This document shows, piece after piece, positions 11,260-25,164 of a stretch of DNA of 64,000 bases; position 1 is the stretch's first letter, and the number at the start of each line of letters is the position of its first letter. Source of the stretch: Microcebus murinus (Eukaryota > Chordata > Mammalia > Primates > Cheirogaleidae). Under the pieces are notes generated by a model. That model ran no database searches. It was not told the origin of the DNA and worked only from the letters and a program-made list of their open reading frames with translations. The position numbers and the translations under genes are program-made. Where the stretch lies: assembly GCF_040939455.1 (NCBI RefSeq), contig NC_134106.1:37222001-37286000 (forward strand). Reading direction: 5' to 3'.

Positions 11260-12589
11260 ACACTGCTAAAATTTCATTAAAGGGATATTCCTTAAGCAAA
11301 TTCAGATGAAATCCAAGATGTCCTTACTACTTATTTTTTATGATTAGAGAGTTGTATTTATAATCACTACAAATGTACTCAAAATATTTACATCAAATTA
11401 ATGTGAACCAGCTAAAAAGAAATCAAAGAAGTTGCCTGAAATAAACCGAATCAGCTATGTCAGGTGCTTATATTAGATTCTCAAAAGGACTAGGTCCATG
11501 TTTGCAGTTCCCAAAATAGGGAAGATACACAGTATTTCTCAAGCCAACTTGAATAACAAGAAGGAGGAGAGGGAAAAAAGCGGAAGCAAACTTTGCAACC
11601 TCCTCCTTGTCCCTAACCTTTTCCTAATCCCCTTTGGTTAGCCTGGGTTTGTTTTCCTGACTTATTTTGATTATACTCCTGGCATACAGAATACTACACT
11701 AAACACCTGGCCCTTCCCTTTTGGCCTACCTAAACAAATCCTAGATATCTTCCTGTGTTGGATTTTACTTTTTAATTTGTTTTGTTGATCCTGTCAGTCT
11801 CCTATTCAGTAGTTGACTACACTTAGTTTCTCTCTAGCAGTTGGAGATGGCTCTTGAGCACTCTCCCCTAAAAATCAGCCATTGTAACTATCCTCTCTCC
11901 TAAAATCAAACCCTTTAGAACTTAATATTCTACGGTAGTTTAGAAATGGCAGACTTGGCTATTTGAAGGCCAAAGAGAAAGTGGGGAAACAATGGTGAAT
12001 GAAAGCACAACTACTACAGATGCAGGTACAAAACTAGAGAAATTGGGTCATTCTAATCCCAAGCTATCTATTCAGAAGTTATATGTACACCTATATGAAA
12101 TGAAAGCTTATGACCAAGGGACAAATGAGAAAAGTATAAGAAATATTTTTTAATTCATAATACCTACCTTGGCTCTCAGTTTGAAGGGCAATGATTCCTA
12201 GGTTTCAAAACTTAGGGAAAAGAAGGCTAAGTTATCAACAGTCTATATATATTTGCTTGCCTGGAACATCATCCTACTTATTATTCGATAATTAACTAGA
12301 GCTCTCACACAATGTATAGCCTGTAAGATCTCATGAAACAAAGTGAGCCCTCATGTGCCGCTTTTGTAAGAGGTTTCAGGACACTACCCTGCTCTAATCA
12401 TTCCTATCTCAAATTTCTCTAAGAGTCAGACACTTTACATTATCCTGAAAAGCTCTTATAAACAGCAAGAGGTGGTTTAGGGGGCAAACAAAATGTATAT
12501 TTTAGAAAGAGAAGGGGGAATTCATCAAAAAAGGAACTTTAGAAGTTCCCATGCTTTTCCAGAAAAACAAACATACCTAACATCCTTAC
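11260..12589. other. SRBD1 downstream intron sequence, nothing recognised
   Basis: Non-coding sequence left of exon 14. Searched on the minus strand for the next SRBD1 exon (beginning IVSEAGAS) without success. No clear repeat family. Confidence 0.5.
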
Positions 12590-12697
12590 CAGTAAACAAC
12601 ATCCAGTGGTGCAAAGTAATTTTTCATTATCAGGTCAGCAAAGTAAGCTTCTGTTTCCCTGCAAGCAGTTCCATTTCCAATCACCACTGTGCTGCAG
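12590..12697 (-). CDS. SRBD1: SRBD1 coding exon 14, last exon in window
   Basis: 108 bases, residues 589-625. The acceptor is CTCCTTTGAAG and the donor is GTTTACTG|GTAAGG. It carries [20 protein letters not shown], equivalent to the IAIGNGTASRETE strand-loop of the Tex YqgF domain, and ends LDVVYC. An alternative acceptor six bases further in (CTGCAG) is visible, but it would remove the Cys-Ser codons of this conserved run. The next exon (IVSEAGASIYS in other SRBD1 proteins) was not found in 1-12589. Confidence 0.93.
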
Positions 12698-13081
12698 CTT
12701 CAAAGGAGAAAAAGAATGAGAAACTGAATTTCAAGGCATGCTTTGAAATCAATCAGAGAAAATGTACAGAACGCACAAATACTATTATATGATGTTCTTA
12801 TTCTCTCATATATCCATGAAACCTGTCCATTGTTGGAAAAGGCAAACACAGACTTAGGTAAAATAAAAGATACTGTCCCTGCATTAGGTATAGGAGGCAG
12901 TGGAGAAATATTTTACTGTCATACTGTCTCAAAAATAGTCAGCTTTATTCCCATCTAGAAGGAACCAAAATTAGACATAAGTAAACTCTGGAGCTTGCTA
13001 AGCCATAATAAAGACATTATGACTGAATTATATATTGTCAATTTCTGAAGCTTTTAACTACTACTACATTCTTTCTTCAGA

Positions 13082-13162
13082 TCCATAAGGAAGAGAAGGA
13101 AGGGAAGGGAAGAAAAGAAGGAAGATGGAAGGGAGAAAAGATAGAGGGAGGGAAAGAGGGAA
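13082..13162. repeat. Polypurine (GGAA)n-like tract
   Basis: About 80 bases of GGAAG/GAAAA units between exons 14 and 13. Low complexity. Confidence 0.8.
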
Positions 13163-13409
13163 CCCAAACAGAAGAATGAAATTCTCACATTTGCCCATAT
13201 TACCACCTTTATTTACGAAGGGGTAGACAGGAGAATTCCTCCAGAGTCTCCACAGTAGAATTCTCTGGCAATCTGCCCCAGCACTGTTTTACATGGTTCC
13301 TTCTCTCTCACCAAGGTACTTCCCTTAATCCCTCCCTCCAAATTAGGGGCTTCAAAGATATCTCTGGATGAGCCCATTGAAATACTCAAAAGATTACTTA
13401 TTTTCATAC

Positions 13410-13500
13410 TTGAAATTCAGCAAAAGCCTCTTTATTTTCTCTGCCTCTCGGAAGCCTTGTCCACAATGCAAGTAAACCACATCGGTATGAAGTATCTGAC
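13410..13500 (-). CDS. SRBD1: SRBD1 coding exon 13
   Basis: 91 bases, residues 559-589. The acceptor is TTTTTTAAAG and the donor is AATTTCAA|GTATGA. It encodes [20 protein letters not shown] then [11 protein letters not shown], the second strand of the YqgF-like domain (Tex: G-ll-t-tIYPh) and the helix that follows. The Asn codon is split AA|C with exon 14. Confidence 0.94.
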
Positions 13501-13969
13501 CTTTAAAAAATGAAAAGCATAAATCATTTTGTAAAAAATTACAAAATGTATCACACCAATAATTTGATTAAGCAAGCTGTAACAGAAAAGGAGACTGGCT
13601 TGTCTTTTAAAATGCTGTCTGAATCCTTCATATTCTCTAAATAAGACTGTCCCTAAGCACACTGAAATATTATTACTTACAAAGTCTCAAGGATTCTATA
13701 TGACTACACAAAACCATTATTAACTGGATAATATGCCATGATACCTAAAAGAGAAATGGTTTTCAGTTAACACCTAACATTAATAATAGTAAACGCAAAT
13801 ATTTACTGAATACTTACTATACATCAGACACTACTGTCTTATTCTATTTCTTCTTTTTGGTTTAAATTTATTTATCTTGTGTAATTCTTTGAGCTGCATA
13901 TTTAAGAATTATAAGCTTTTCTGTATTGCATTACATACAAAATATTTTATTTTTAAGTAAAAATATTTT

Positions 13970-14765
13970 TTAAAATGTGAGGGTAACCATCTAAAGACTA
14001 GAAATAATGAGCTAAGAGACCAATTTAGGAAGTTAGGAAAAGAACAGAATAATCCCAAAGAAAGCAAAAGATAGGCAATGATAAAAGCAGAAATTAACAA
14101 AATAAGAAAAAAATACAATGGAAAGATCAACAAAGTTTAAAGTTAAAAAGCACTTATAGGAAAAATACATACTTTTAGCAATACTTATCAAGAAAAAGAA
14201 AAGACAGAAGATACAAATACACCAATACTAGAAATGAAAAGAAGATATAACTAGAGATTGAGCAAGACTAAAAAAATACAGGAAGACTATTATAAACAAC
14301 TTTATGTTAATAAGATTAAATGATAAAATGGATATATTCCTAGAAAAAAATATTACCAAAACAGACTGAGGCTACATATGAGTTTATGTGTATATGTGTG
14401 TGTATGTAAAATTTTAAAAAGAATTTATCCTATAAGCAATACAATAACTGAAAACTGACCCATCAACATATCCAGAAGAAAGTTTCATGACCATGTTGAG
14501 TTTAATCTAAGGAAAGTGAATGTGATTTGACATTCTTAAAAAATCTAATAATCTAATTCATCACAGTAACACACTGAGGGATAAAAGCCATATGATATCT
14601 CATTAGATGCAGGAAAAACACTGATAAAATATACTTCCCATTTATTGTAAAAATGAATAGCATAAAAAGACAATTACGATAACAAAACCAAAAACCCATG
14701 ACTATATCTATAATAATGGTAACAAAACAAACAGAGCAGATGGGAACCATGTACTGAAAAGACCT
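13970..14765 (+). mobile_element. Old L1 ORF2 fragment
   Basis: Sense-strand similarity to the L1 ORF2 reverse transcriptase region. There is a CATCTAAAGACTAGAAATAATGAGC start, a block of short A-rich coding pieces, and ATATCTCATTAGATGCAGGAAAA (the DAEKAFD-type block). Heavily degraded and in the SRBD1 intron antisense. Confidence 0.7.
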
Positions 14766-15160
14766 CCACACATCAGCATCTGTGTGGGAGGAACCAGAGA
14801 GAAGCAGTGGAATAGCTCATGGACCTGACAACAGGAGAATCCCCCAAACATAAAAAGATACTTCCCTGGAAATCACAACAGTCAGTTGGAGAACTAAATG
14901 AAACTGGGAGAGATACAGCATAAAGATTGCCCACCAAAAATTAGAAAGAATTGGAAAACTCTGATCTCTATGAACTCTTGAAACCAATTAGTAGAAGACA
15001 TCTTTCAAGACAAAAATCCCACACTGAGGAGAAACATCTGGGAATCACTCCCAAATTGAGCTAAGTAAGCATAGTAAAAGCAAAGGAAAAAGCCCAGATA
15101 AAAGAGAGAAAAGCAACACAGGCAGATTCTAGAAACTATGAGACTCTCTCTCTAGCTATG
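14766..15160. other. Unrecognised sequence, possibly L1-related
   Basis: Moderately GC-richer stretch between the L1 fragment and an Alu. It resembles L1 5' UTR-type sequence in style but I cannot assign it. Confidence 0.3.
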
Positions 15161-15164
15161 TGGG

Positions 15165-15167
15165 TTT

Positions 15168-15197
<30 letters not shown>
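15165..15197. repeat. (TTTTG)n microsatellite
   Basis: Six or so TTTTG units in a row inside the SRBD1 intron. Confidence 0.9.
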
Positions 15198-15201
<4 letters not shown>

Positions 15202-15321
15202 TAATTTGGAAAACATATAAGGGAAAGTTCTAAAGATAAACGGCTAGGAAACCTTTCCTGACCCAGACTCTCCTTCTAAAAGCTCTGGAAAAGCTTAGTT
15301 TTATGTAAAACTAAGCAACAG

Positions 15322-15634
15322 ACCAGGTGCAGTGACTCACTCTTGTAATCCTAATTCTTTGGGAGGCCAATGTGGGAGAATCACCTGAGGCCAAGAGTTC
15401 AAGAACAGCCTCAGTAACATAGTGAGAAACCCTGTCTCTACGAAAAATAGAAAAATGAGCTGGGTGTGGTGGCACATGCCTGTAGTCCCAGCTACTTGGG
15501 AGGCTGAGGCAGGAGGATCACATGAGCCCAGGAGTTTGAAGATGTATCGAGCTATGATGATGGCACCCCACTGTAGCCTGGGCGACAGAGTGAGACCCTG
15601 CCTTGAAAATAATAATAATAATAATGATGATGAT
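15322..15634 (+). mobile_element. Alu (old, J-like) with (AAT)n/(GAT)n tail
   Basis: Diverged dimeric Alu lacking the strepsirrhine linker (AAAATAGAAAAATGAGCTGGG). The A tail has become an AAT/GAT microsatellite (15607-15634). Confidence 0.9.
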
Positions 15635-16105
15635 AGCCTAGGGTTCTTCAGGCAGAAATAAAATAATTCTCAAAGAAAAACACAGAAAAACAGAAAGAAA
15701 CAAACAGTAATAGATAAGGGATAAGGTAAATATATGAGTAAATAAGAAAAAATATTGATGAGACAAAACAATAAAAGTGTCTTTTTGTATTTAAAATGCA
15801 TCATACATAAATGCATCACAATAAATAGAAGTTGATAAGGGCTAATAGAGTTCAAGTCTGAGCCTAGTTAATCCTCCATTATGACACAAGGAAGGATATA
15901 AATGATGGTCGTATGTTCAAGGTTTTGATCAACAAATAACAGAAATATGAATTTTGATTCTCTGGTTCCCAATATTCCTGTTTTTAAGAAAATCATTTTC
16001 TAAGCCTTGAAAATTAACATTATTTCCAAATCCTCATGAAATGTATGAAATGAAACTTATGACCAACCAAACAACTCTTACATGAAAAGCTGAAAGACAA
16101 CTTAC

Positions 16106-16263
16106 TGGTAGGAGAAATTATAGCTAATTTGCAACCATGTTTATAACCAGGATCCACTCCCATTAAGGTGCGTCCTGGAACAGGGCTTGTTAAAAGGAGC
16201 TGACGAAGGTTCCGTCCAAACATCATTACTGACTCTTTCTCTGCATCTGATGTTAGTTTAGCT
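16106..16263 (-). CDS. SRBD1: SRBD1 coding exon 12, start of YqgF-like domain
   Basis: 158 bases, residues 506-559. The acceptor is TTATTTCTAAAG and the donor is CTACCA|GTAAGT. After a helical linker ([21 protein letters not shown]) it encodes [20 protein letters not shown], the first strand of the YqgF/RNase H-like fold with the conserved Asp of the (I/V)DPG motif. Tex proteins have LGiDPGfRTGcKvAvVD here. The exon ends in phase 1 (Ser A|GT). Confidence 0.96.
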
Positions 16264-17379
16264 CTTTAGAAATAAAAGAAAAGAAAAAGTACTTAGTTTT
16301 TCATTCACCAAAATTTTCTGTCCAGAAACGGAGAATTCGTTTTGTATAGTTATTCCTCACAGGAACATTTATTATGGCAAAATAACTTAAGGGAAAAAAC
16401 ATTATATTGAAATATCATATTGAGTCATATGAAAATCATATTACTGATTTTCACTAATCACAGTAATAATACATGGTATCATAAACAATTCTGAAGCAAA
16501 CCTTATGAGTTTGTAATACCCATACTCCGTATCTGCTCTTCATTATATACAAAACCCATGTGTATCTGTGTGTGCGTGAGAAAGACAAGAGTATACAGAT
16601 TTGGATGTCCTACGAGATGTCAACTTAAAGTTTATCAACTGATTAAAACAGAAACAGAAAATGAGAATGACAAATCATCAAATTTAAGTAGTCCTCTACA
16701 ACAATATTTAGTTTTACACCTTCACCTATAAATATCTCTATGTCATCTTCCCACTCTATTCTTCACATCTATGCCTTTGTCATTCTCACAGTAATGAGAC
16801 ATGATCTCAGATACTAACAGCCAGTCCAGAACCATGCCTCATATAAACAACTTCCCAGTTTTATCAGAGAAGTTATTAAAAGTCTAATTTTAAGACTTTC
16901 TAGGATAAAAACCTGTGTCTATAATGGGCTTAAAGTCATTCAAAAACCAAGTTTTATACTATTCATCTACTCAACAGAAGTTCTCAATATATTATCTCCT
17001 GAAATTCATAAGAATTTATAAAAAGTATGTCTTTACTGGTAGAAGAGATAAAAAAAAAAATGCATGCCATTGGCCACAAGAAAATTCAAATTACAAAAGC
17101 TATTCAAAGCACATTTTGTTATCAGTGTTGATGTAGAATGATCTACATTATGAAGATGCACACAGCTAACTACTATTTGCTTCTCTGGCTCAATTCATTT
17201 TCATAAGGCTTTTCTCTTCTCTAAAATTTCACTATCATTCTCCCTGCATTGAGTGAAACAAGATGAAAAGTAACATTACAGGTACTTCTAAATCTTTTAA
17301 CTTTATTAGGCAAGTATTTGTTGTTAGTCTTTTACACAATGATTGGTGTGAGAGATACAAAGCTGAAAAGACAAGATGC
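16264..17379. other. SRBD1 intron 11, right of exon 12: nothing recognised
   Basis: AT-rich intron sequence with no clear repeat or conserved element. Confidence 0.5.
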
Positions 17380-18440
<1,061 letters not shown>

Positions 18441-18479
18441 AATTAGGCTATGCATAGTATAATAAATAAATAAAAATTT

Positions 18480-18690
18480 ATAAGTATAATAAATAATAAA
18501 ATGCCTACAAAATAATATAGTCTATACAATCTCTTTTAATATATACACATGAAAGGGGAAAAGTGTGGTTAACAATGGTTATCTCCAGGCAGTAAAATTA
18601 TGTTTTCTTTCCTTTGTACTTTACTGAGTTTTTCAATTTTTCTACAATTACAAAAAATTCCTTTTTAATTAGAGAAATAAAGTATTTTTA
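18480..18690 (+). mobile_element. Probable old L1 3' tail
   Basis: AACAATGGTTATCTCCAGGC followed by CTTTGTACTTTACTGAGTTT and an A-rich end matches the common 3' segment of old L1 families. Confidence 0.45.
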
Positions 18691-19851
18691 TTTTAAAAAA
18701 ATCGACTGGGAGTTCCTGCTATTCAGGTAAGCATTTCTATCAAGAGATATATCTGTAGACAAAATCTGCAAACTAACTTAGAAACTATAAGTTCTATTTT
18801 CTTAACCATAGGCATTTTAGAAAGAGAGAAGGAAAATACTCTTGCTTGCTCAGTGTTAATAGAAATCAGAAAAAGATTATACATTAAACCTTAATGAAAT
18901 TATTATACATGCAATGAAACTACTTGAATCAAATATATGCAAAAATGTCAAAAGCACCACTGGATATTATATGCAACATGAGAAAATAAAATTTTTAAGA
19001 AATTTTTAAGAAATACAAAAATGAATTAACATTTTAAATAACTTTTTTTCCTTCATTAAGATCAGAATTCCTTATTTTTAAAGTTCATGCCCTCACACTC
19101 AAAAGCAAGCAACATTACTTCAAACAAATTTAAAATGAAGTAGAATTCCAAAAGGAACAATATTTTTAGCACACATCTAGGCTCAAAGGGATGAAATAAA
19201 AGATTGAATGAATTTAATAAAAAGAAATCAAACAATGCAGCTATGTGTCTTTTTTAATAATACCTACTCGCTCCCTGCTCTGAACAACTCTGAACTTGAT
19301 GGTCAAGTACAGCAAAAGAGAAACAGACAAACATTACACAGATTGCTAGAAATTCTAGTGAGGTTGATGAAATGGCTAGAAATCTACATTGCCAAGGTAG
19401 CCCTTGCTGAAATCTGTGAGAATGAGAGAATCAATATAATAAATAGAAAAGAATGTATGAGGGAATGGCTAGTTCCTAAAGAATGGATACAAAGACATCT
19501 AGAAAAAAGTGAGAAACAGAGGTTTTGCCTTCCTACATTCCTTTTCTTTCCATCTTCTCCCCTGAAAACAATTCTGCACCTCATTCTTTTGCAGTTTTCA
19601 TCTTTATTACTTAGTCCATCTAGTAACTAGTCCATTTACATGGTCACCTCAATAATCTGCTAATATGCATCATTGCTGATAATTTTTCATCCAAACAATT
19701 CCTATTTGGAATTAAAAACATACTAGCTTTCTCTCTTTATAGTAATAAATTTATCATGTCCTCCACTGATTTCTTTATGCCTTTTTTGGCTCTCTTACCT
19801 CTAAAAACCTCCTCCAACTAACTTCTCCATTAATTTCTCAGTTGCTGCTTC
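18691..19851. other. SRBD1 intron, nothing recognised
   Basis: The 140-codon frame at 19208-19630 has no recognisable domain and no transcription support. No repeat assigned. Confidence 0.45.
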
Positions 19852-19864
19852 TAGGCAGAATCTC

Positions 19865-19865
<1 letters not shown>

Positions 19866-19896
<31 letters not shown>

Positions 19897-19940
19897 TTTT
19901 AGCATATTATGGGGGTACATGTGTTAAGGTTACATATATT
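19866..19940 (-). mobile_element. Very short L1 3' tail insertion with perfect TSD
   Basis: Only about 55 bases of L1 3' end (reverse of AACACATGTACCCCCATAAT) plus a poly-A tail. It is bounded by a perfect 14-base duplication TAGGCAGAATCTCT at 19852-19865 and 19941-19954. Confidence 0.93.
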
Positions 19941-20256
19941 TAGGCAGAATCTCTAATCAATAAAACCTTTTGTTTGGCTTGGTTGTTAAATTGTAAGACT
20001 AGTACTGTAGGATGTGAAGGGGTATGCATTAAGTGATCAAGATTTGAAAAGTATATTGTAATTAAGAACCATGTTTTATGATCTATACATATGAATGCAT
20101 CGACAGATTGAAATCAAAGCTTAAATTTAACTCTGTGATTCTGACTAAATTCTTTGAATTGATTAATCTATCAACAAATATTTACTACATGTTATAACAG
20201 GACTCGTACCATACATAATAAACAGTACACGAAATCAAACAAGACAAGATGCATAC

Positions 20257-20364
20257 CTGAACTCTCTACAGAGAAGAGGATAAATAAGGCGTTTAAAGGA
20301 ATCGTCCAGTGAATTATGTAAGATCTTCATTAACTCTGGCCTTGCAAAACCACGTGGTCTCCAC
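20257..20364 (-). CDS. SRBD1: SRBD1 coding exon 11
   Basis: 108 bases, residues 470-506. The acceptor is TTCTTTTTTGTAG and the donor is GAGTTCAG|GTATGC. The peptide [20 protein letters not shown] then [15 protein letters not shown] is the helical stretch that precedes the YqgF-like domain in Tex proteins (the D-YkRLl-PsiErEiR motif). The Arg codon is split on both sides (AG|G and AG|A). Confidence 0.95.
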
Positions 20365-20689
20365 CTACAAAAAAGAAAAGTCCATATTAAAACTGATGTA
20401 ACAATAATGAGACTATGAAAGGGCTCCTAGAAGGGTGGAGGTGAAATAGAGAAGGACAAGAAATCTTTATTGAAGCCAATGTAACATAATCTGTGAGGAG
20501 AGGTTGTGGTGTCTGGAAATTATTACTATGACATCTGGAGTTTTTATTTTTAAAAACCTGGAAACTATAATCAGACATAAAACTTAAGGGAAAAAAATTT
20601 CCTCTTCTGTGACATGTCTCCAAACTGTTATTAATAATGGCCAAAATCTTAAGATATAAGAAAGTCATCGAAAATTTACTATAGCACTG

Positions 20690-21030
20690 CTATGGACTCA
20701 ATTGTGTCCCTCCTCAAATTCATACATTAAAGCCCTAATCCCCAATGTGATGGTATTTGGAGATGAGTCCTCTGGGAGATAATTAGGTTTCATATCATTA
20801 TAAGAAGAGGCACCAGAGAGCTTGCTCTCTCTCCCTCTCTACCATGTGGGAACATAGGAAGAAGGCAGCCCTCGGCAAGCTGGGATGAGAGCCCTTACCA
20901 GAAACTAAATGGATGGCACCTTGATCTTGGACTACCCAGGCTCTGAACTGTGAGAAAATAAATTTCTGTAGTTTAAACCACTCACTCTATGGTATTTAGT
21001 AACAAACAGCAATCCAAGCTAAGACAAGTA
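20690..21030 (+). mobile_element. MLT1-type MaLR solo LTR
   Basis: Begins GCTATGGACTCAATTGTGTC. It contains CCCTAATCCCCAATGTGATG, ATAAGAAGAGGCACCAGAGA, ACCATGTGGGAACATAGG and GTGAGAAAATAAATTTCTGT (with the AATAAA signal), and ends CTAAGACA-like. No internal retroviral genes are present. Confidence 0.9.
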
Positions 21031-21819
21031 CCATATCTTTCTTTTCTCATGTCTTTGTCTCTTCCCAAGAGTTAAAGTTGACTAAGCAAAGGAGAAAATG
21101 TTTTCACCCTTGCTTCTTGCCATTTTTAAGTAGAACTTAACTCTATTGTTCAAGCCATACTGCTCTAACCAGGCAGCATTTGCATACATACTGAGGAGTG
21201 AAATGCCACAGAACTAATTATTAGTGGACATGGGGAAAAAATAGAAAAGCTCAAGCTAAAAGGACAAATGTAGCCCTACCCATTCTGGGTTTGCATCTAT
21301 TTACTGCATCTCTGTCCTTGTCCTTCAATAGAGCTTGAATAGAAACCATTAACAAAATATTAATGGTTTCTACTAAACTATTAACATATCTTAAGGGTAC
21401 TCTCATCTCCCTTACTTATCTCAGGCTAGGAAATGAACTAAATTTCAGTGAACAAATATTTAAGCATTTACAACCTTTGTAACTTACAAAGCTTACATAA
21501 TAGCAACTAACTGAATCCCTTCCTTAAAAGGGTGTTATTTGAGCAACATATAGTTTTGTTTTTAAATTTGAATGAAGGTGTTTTTAGGCAGGACATGTAC
21601 CCTTCCACCCAAATCCCTGCTACTCCTTACTTTCACCTTTACTTTAAGGAATGAGTGGTACAAATGAATAGAAAATAAATTACACACAAGCCCTATTTTC
21701 AATGAAACAAATATTTGAACAAATATATAGCACAACAAATGGAAAAACAGAAATATGTAAAAGACAAAGATACAGAGAGCCCAAAAGGAAGAGTAGTAGC
21801 AGTCAAACACACTAGTTAA
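21031..21819. other. SRBD1 intron, nothing recognised except a small palindrome
   Basis: Non-coding. The only structure seen is the 13-base inverted repeat at 21340-21372. Confidence 0.5.
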
Positions 21820-22020
21820 AAGTTAAGATCTGACCCAGATTGCCTTGGTTCATATTATGCTCTACCACTTTCTTGGCAGATTTACTTTACCATGTCTGTG
21901 CTACTATTTCCTCATCTGTAAAATGGAAATAATAATAGTACCTACTTCATTGAGCTGTTTTAAGTTAATATATGTAAGTGACTTATAATGGTGTCTGACA
22001 CATGTTGCTATTAATATTAC
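21820..22020 (+). mobile_element. MIR SINE, near full length
   Basis: TTCATATTATGCTCTACCAC, then TTTCCTCATCTGTAAAATGG, AATAATAGTACCTACTTCAT and GGTGTCTGACACATGTTG, the typical forward MIR order. Confidence 0.9.
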
Positions 22021-22079
22021 TTTGGGGCATTCAATGTCAAGAAAGATGTCTTATACGAAACATCTGAGAGGGGTTTTAA

Positions 22080-22310
22080 AAATGAATTGTGGTTTATTCA
22101 CCAAGCAAGACAAAGCAATAAGCCCACTCTGAGAAAAAACCCATAGCATATGTAAAAGCTCAGAGGCAGGATCAAGTGGAGACAGGAGGAGAGGCTAGAA
22201 AATAGGGTAGTGGCTGGATCATAAAGAGTCTTATACACAATGCTATGGAGCTTGGCCAGGTAGGAGAGAATATAGTCCTGCATTCCAGAACAATATACTA
22301 AGAAGATAGT
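22080..22310 (-). mobile_element. Probable L2 fragment
   Basis: AGTGGCTGGATCATAAAGAG with CTTATACACAATGCTATGGAG resembles the reverse of the L2 block GCCTACAAGGCCCTGCATGATCTGGCC. Low similarity. Confidence 0.45.
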
Positions 22311-22750
22311 CCTTAGAGGCAGGAAGACTCAAACAGAGTGATTTTTTTTTTTTAATGTATATATCTGCTGCGGATAGGGTCATTACCTTTAAGCCAAAGT
22401 TTCCCCATTGCTTGCAGGAAAAAGCCAGAAATCTTTAATATTACTTGCCCATTCCCGCAAAGCCCCAATAGTCGTCTTTAAACCTTAAGATCCTTCTTCA
22501 GCTTGAACTGCTCTGCTCTCTTCCCTGGAACAGAGTGTTGTGGTTCCATTTTATTTTTGAGGATGCCTCAATTATATCCATTCAATCAGACTCAACCCTG
22601 AAAACTATGTAACAGCTATATCCACCTCCTATATTACAAGAACTCCTTTTGGTTCCTTATCTAACAATTTCTGCCCCTTCACTGTCTTGCTGAGAACTAT
22701 TCACAGGACTACCACACTAAGGAACATGAAACAGTATAATGAATTAACAG

Positions 22751-22810
22751 ATATTACTACTGTATCTATAAACTTACTTATATATTACTACTGTATCTAT
22801 AAACTTAAAG
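22751..22810. repeat. Tandem duplication, about 31 bp x 2
   Basis: ATATTACTACTGTATCTATA plus AACTTA occurs twice in direct tandem (22751-22781 and 22782-22810), identical over 26 bases. Confidence 0.9.
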
Positions 22811-23210
22811 TAAATATAATGGGTTTGCCTTACAGGATATCATCTCAAAACTTGATTCTTCCTCTGATTCAACAGTTAAATACTTCTTAATAAAACTAAG
22901 AAGGACTTCACTTAAACCAAATTCCACAATACAAAACACAAACTATATAAGATGTACACAAGAAAGCACAAAATTAAGGTGGAGGTCACAAACTCAAACA
23001 CCTATAACGACCAGGATAGTACTATAAACAACCAAAAATACCCAAGTACTAAACTGTATGTTTTGACAGAGATATGTTTGTTCACCCATTATACACAAAG
23101 AAATATTCTCCTTTTTGTCAAAGAAATATGCTCTCTCCATTTCTTATCTATAAGATAAAGATAGGCTCTCTCCACGTAGCTTTCATTTTGCCACATTTAA
23201 AAGAGAACTA

Positions 23211-23566
<356 letters not shown>

Positions 23567-24109
23567 AAAGAGAACTAGATACAGGAAATAGTTCCCCTTA
23601 AATCTACTACATGAAAAACAGCAGCACCATTTTAGAGAATATAAATTTACTTATCAAGTCAAAGACACAAAAATCTACAAACTCAAAAAGACAAGTTCTG
23701 GTGACCATATAATCCAATTCACGCACAAGAACTACTGAGATCATTCCTTCACATATGTTTTTATTTAAACAACAAATGTGGAAACTTGGATTATTGGGGT
23801 TCTGACAACATAACAACTATTTCAGCATCTGACAAACTTAGAAATCCTCTCATACTTATCCTCTGGTACTAGCATCATAAAATTACAAATGATGAATTGT
23901 CAGTTGCCGATTTGAATCTAAATATTATTTTTAATACTAATACATTAGTGTTAAATTCCTCCTTGTTAATGCTAATTGAGTTAGGTAATAAGATTTCCAT
24001 TTAAATCATTCTTTGCCCTAATTATACAGTGGTTTATATATTTATAGTATGATAGCAAATAGTACCATCATCTTGTTCAAGTCATACAAATGTCATGTTT
24101 CACTTTACT

Positions 24110-24600
24110 TCTCCCTGACCAAGCTATCCACCATTTAATCAGATACTTTGTTCTACCCCTATAGACTCTACCTCCTAAATATGTCTACTTATTTCTTATT
24201 ACTACCACCCTAGTCCAAGCTACCATCATCTCTTGCTCCCCATTTACTCTTGGTTCCTTCCAAATAATTGTCTATACTATAGCCAGAGTGATCTTCTTAA
24301 AATGTAATCTGATCATAACACTCCTCTGTTTAAAACCTTTATTGGGTCTTACCACCCTTAAAATAAAAAACAAAATCCTTAGCATATCTAGAAAGCTAGG
24401 TATGATCTGGCCCATGCCAATATCTCAATCTTCACTTCGTGTCACTTATCTTCCCTCTTCTGTCTCTGTCCTACTTTTGTGTCCAGCTCATGCTAGAGTT
24501 CTCTGGTACAAGCACTTACAAGTATACTGCACCTCTTCATAACTCAATGCATTCTTACCTATTTTCTCAATGTTGTTCTCAGTAAACTACATTATCACCA
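24110..24600 (+). mobile_element. L2 LINE fragment
   Basis: CTACCACCCTAGTCCAAGCT-ACCATCATCTC, AGCCAGAGTGATCTTCTTAA, AATCTGATCATAACACTCCT and ATGATCTGGCCCATGCC follow the order of the L2 3' coding region. The 84-codon frame here is L2-derived. Confidence 0.85.
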
Positions 24601-25160
24601 AGGACAGGCAGTAGCATATTTGTCTAATTTACAAGCAAATCTCCAACATCTAGCACAAAACCTGAATGGATGAGTATGTTGGGGACGAGGATAGAAGAAA
24701 TAGGAACAAAGAGAATAAAAAAAGAAGAAAAGATTCATTGAGTAAGCATCTACAGAGTTATTCGAATATGTTTAAAGAAAAAAATTGAGAAAAGTCCTTT
24801 AGTTCCCATAAAAGCATAGTTCTTGGAATTATCTATATGAAGAAAAACTTCTAAACCTGACTAAAAATTATATTACTATAGCATAATGATGTAATGTTAT
24901 ACTATAGGTTAAATAATATCACCAATTACTCCATTAGAGTAGAACCGAGTGATATATAGGTAGGCCAAAAAAAATCACCATAAAGAAAACCATTCCTTGA
25001 CATTTACCTAGTATAACAATAATAGGTTAAAAGCATAACTAATACTTCTTTAACTACTGAGGACTGACTCTGATGCTGAGTATTATGAATATTTATAGGA
25101 AAATAAGCCAGAAGTTGTCTTCAATTTACTGTGATTTATTTACCATTACTTCTCTAAAAA
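24600..25160. other. SRBD1 intron, nothing recognised
   Basis: AT-rich non-coding sequence. Confidence 0.5.
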
Positions 25161-25164
25161 GAGA

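Noticed and set aside
12493..12792. 99-codon plus-strand frame
   Set aside because: Antisense shadow of SRBD1 exon 14.
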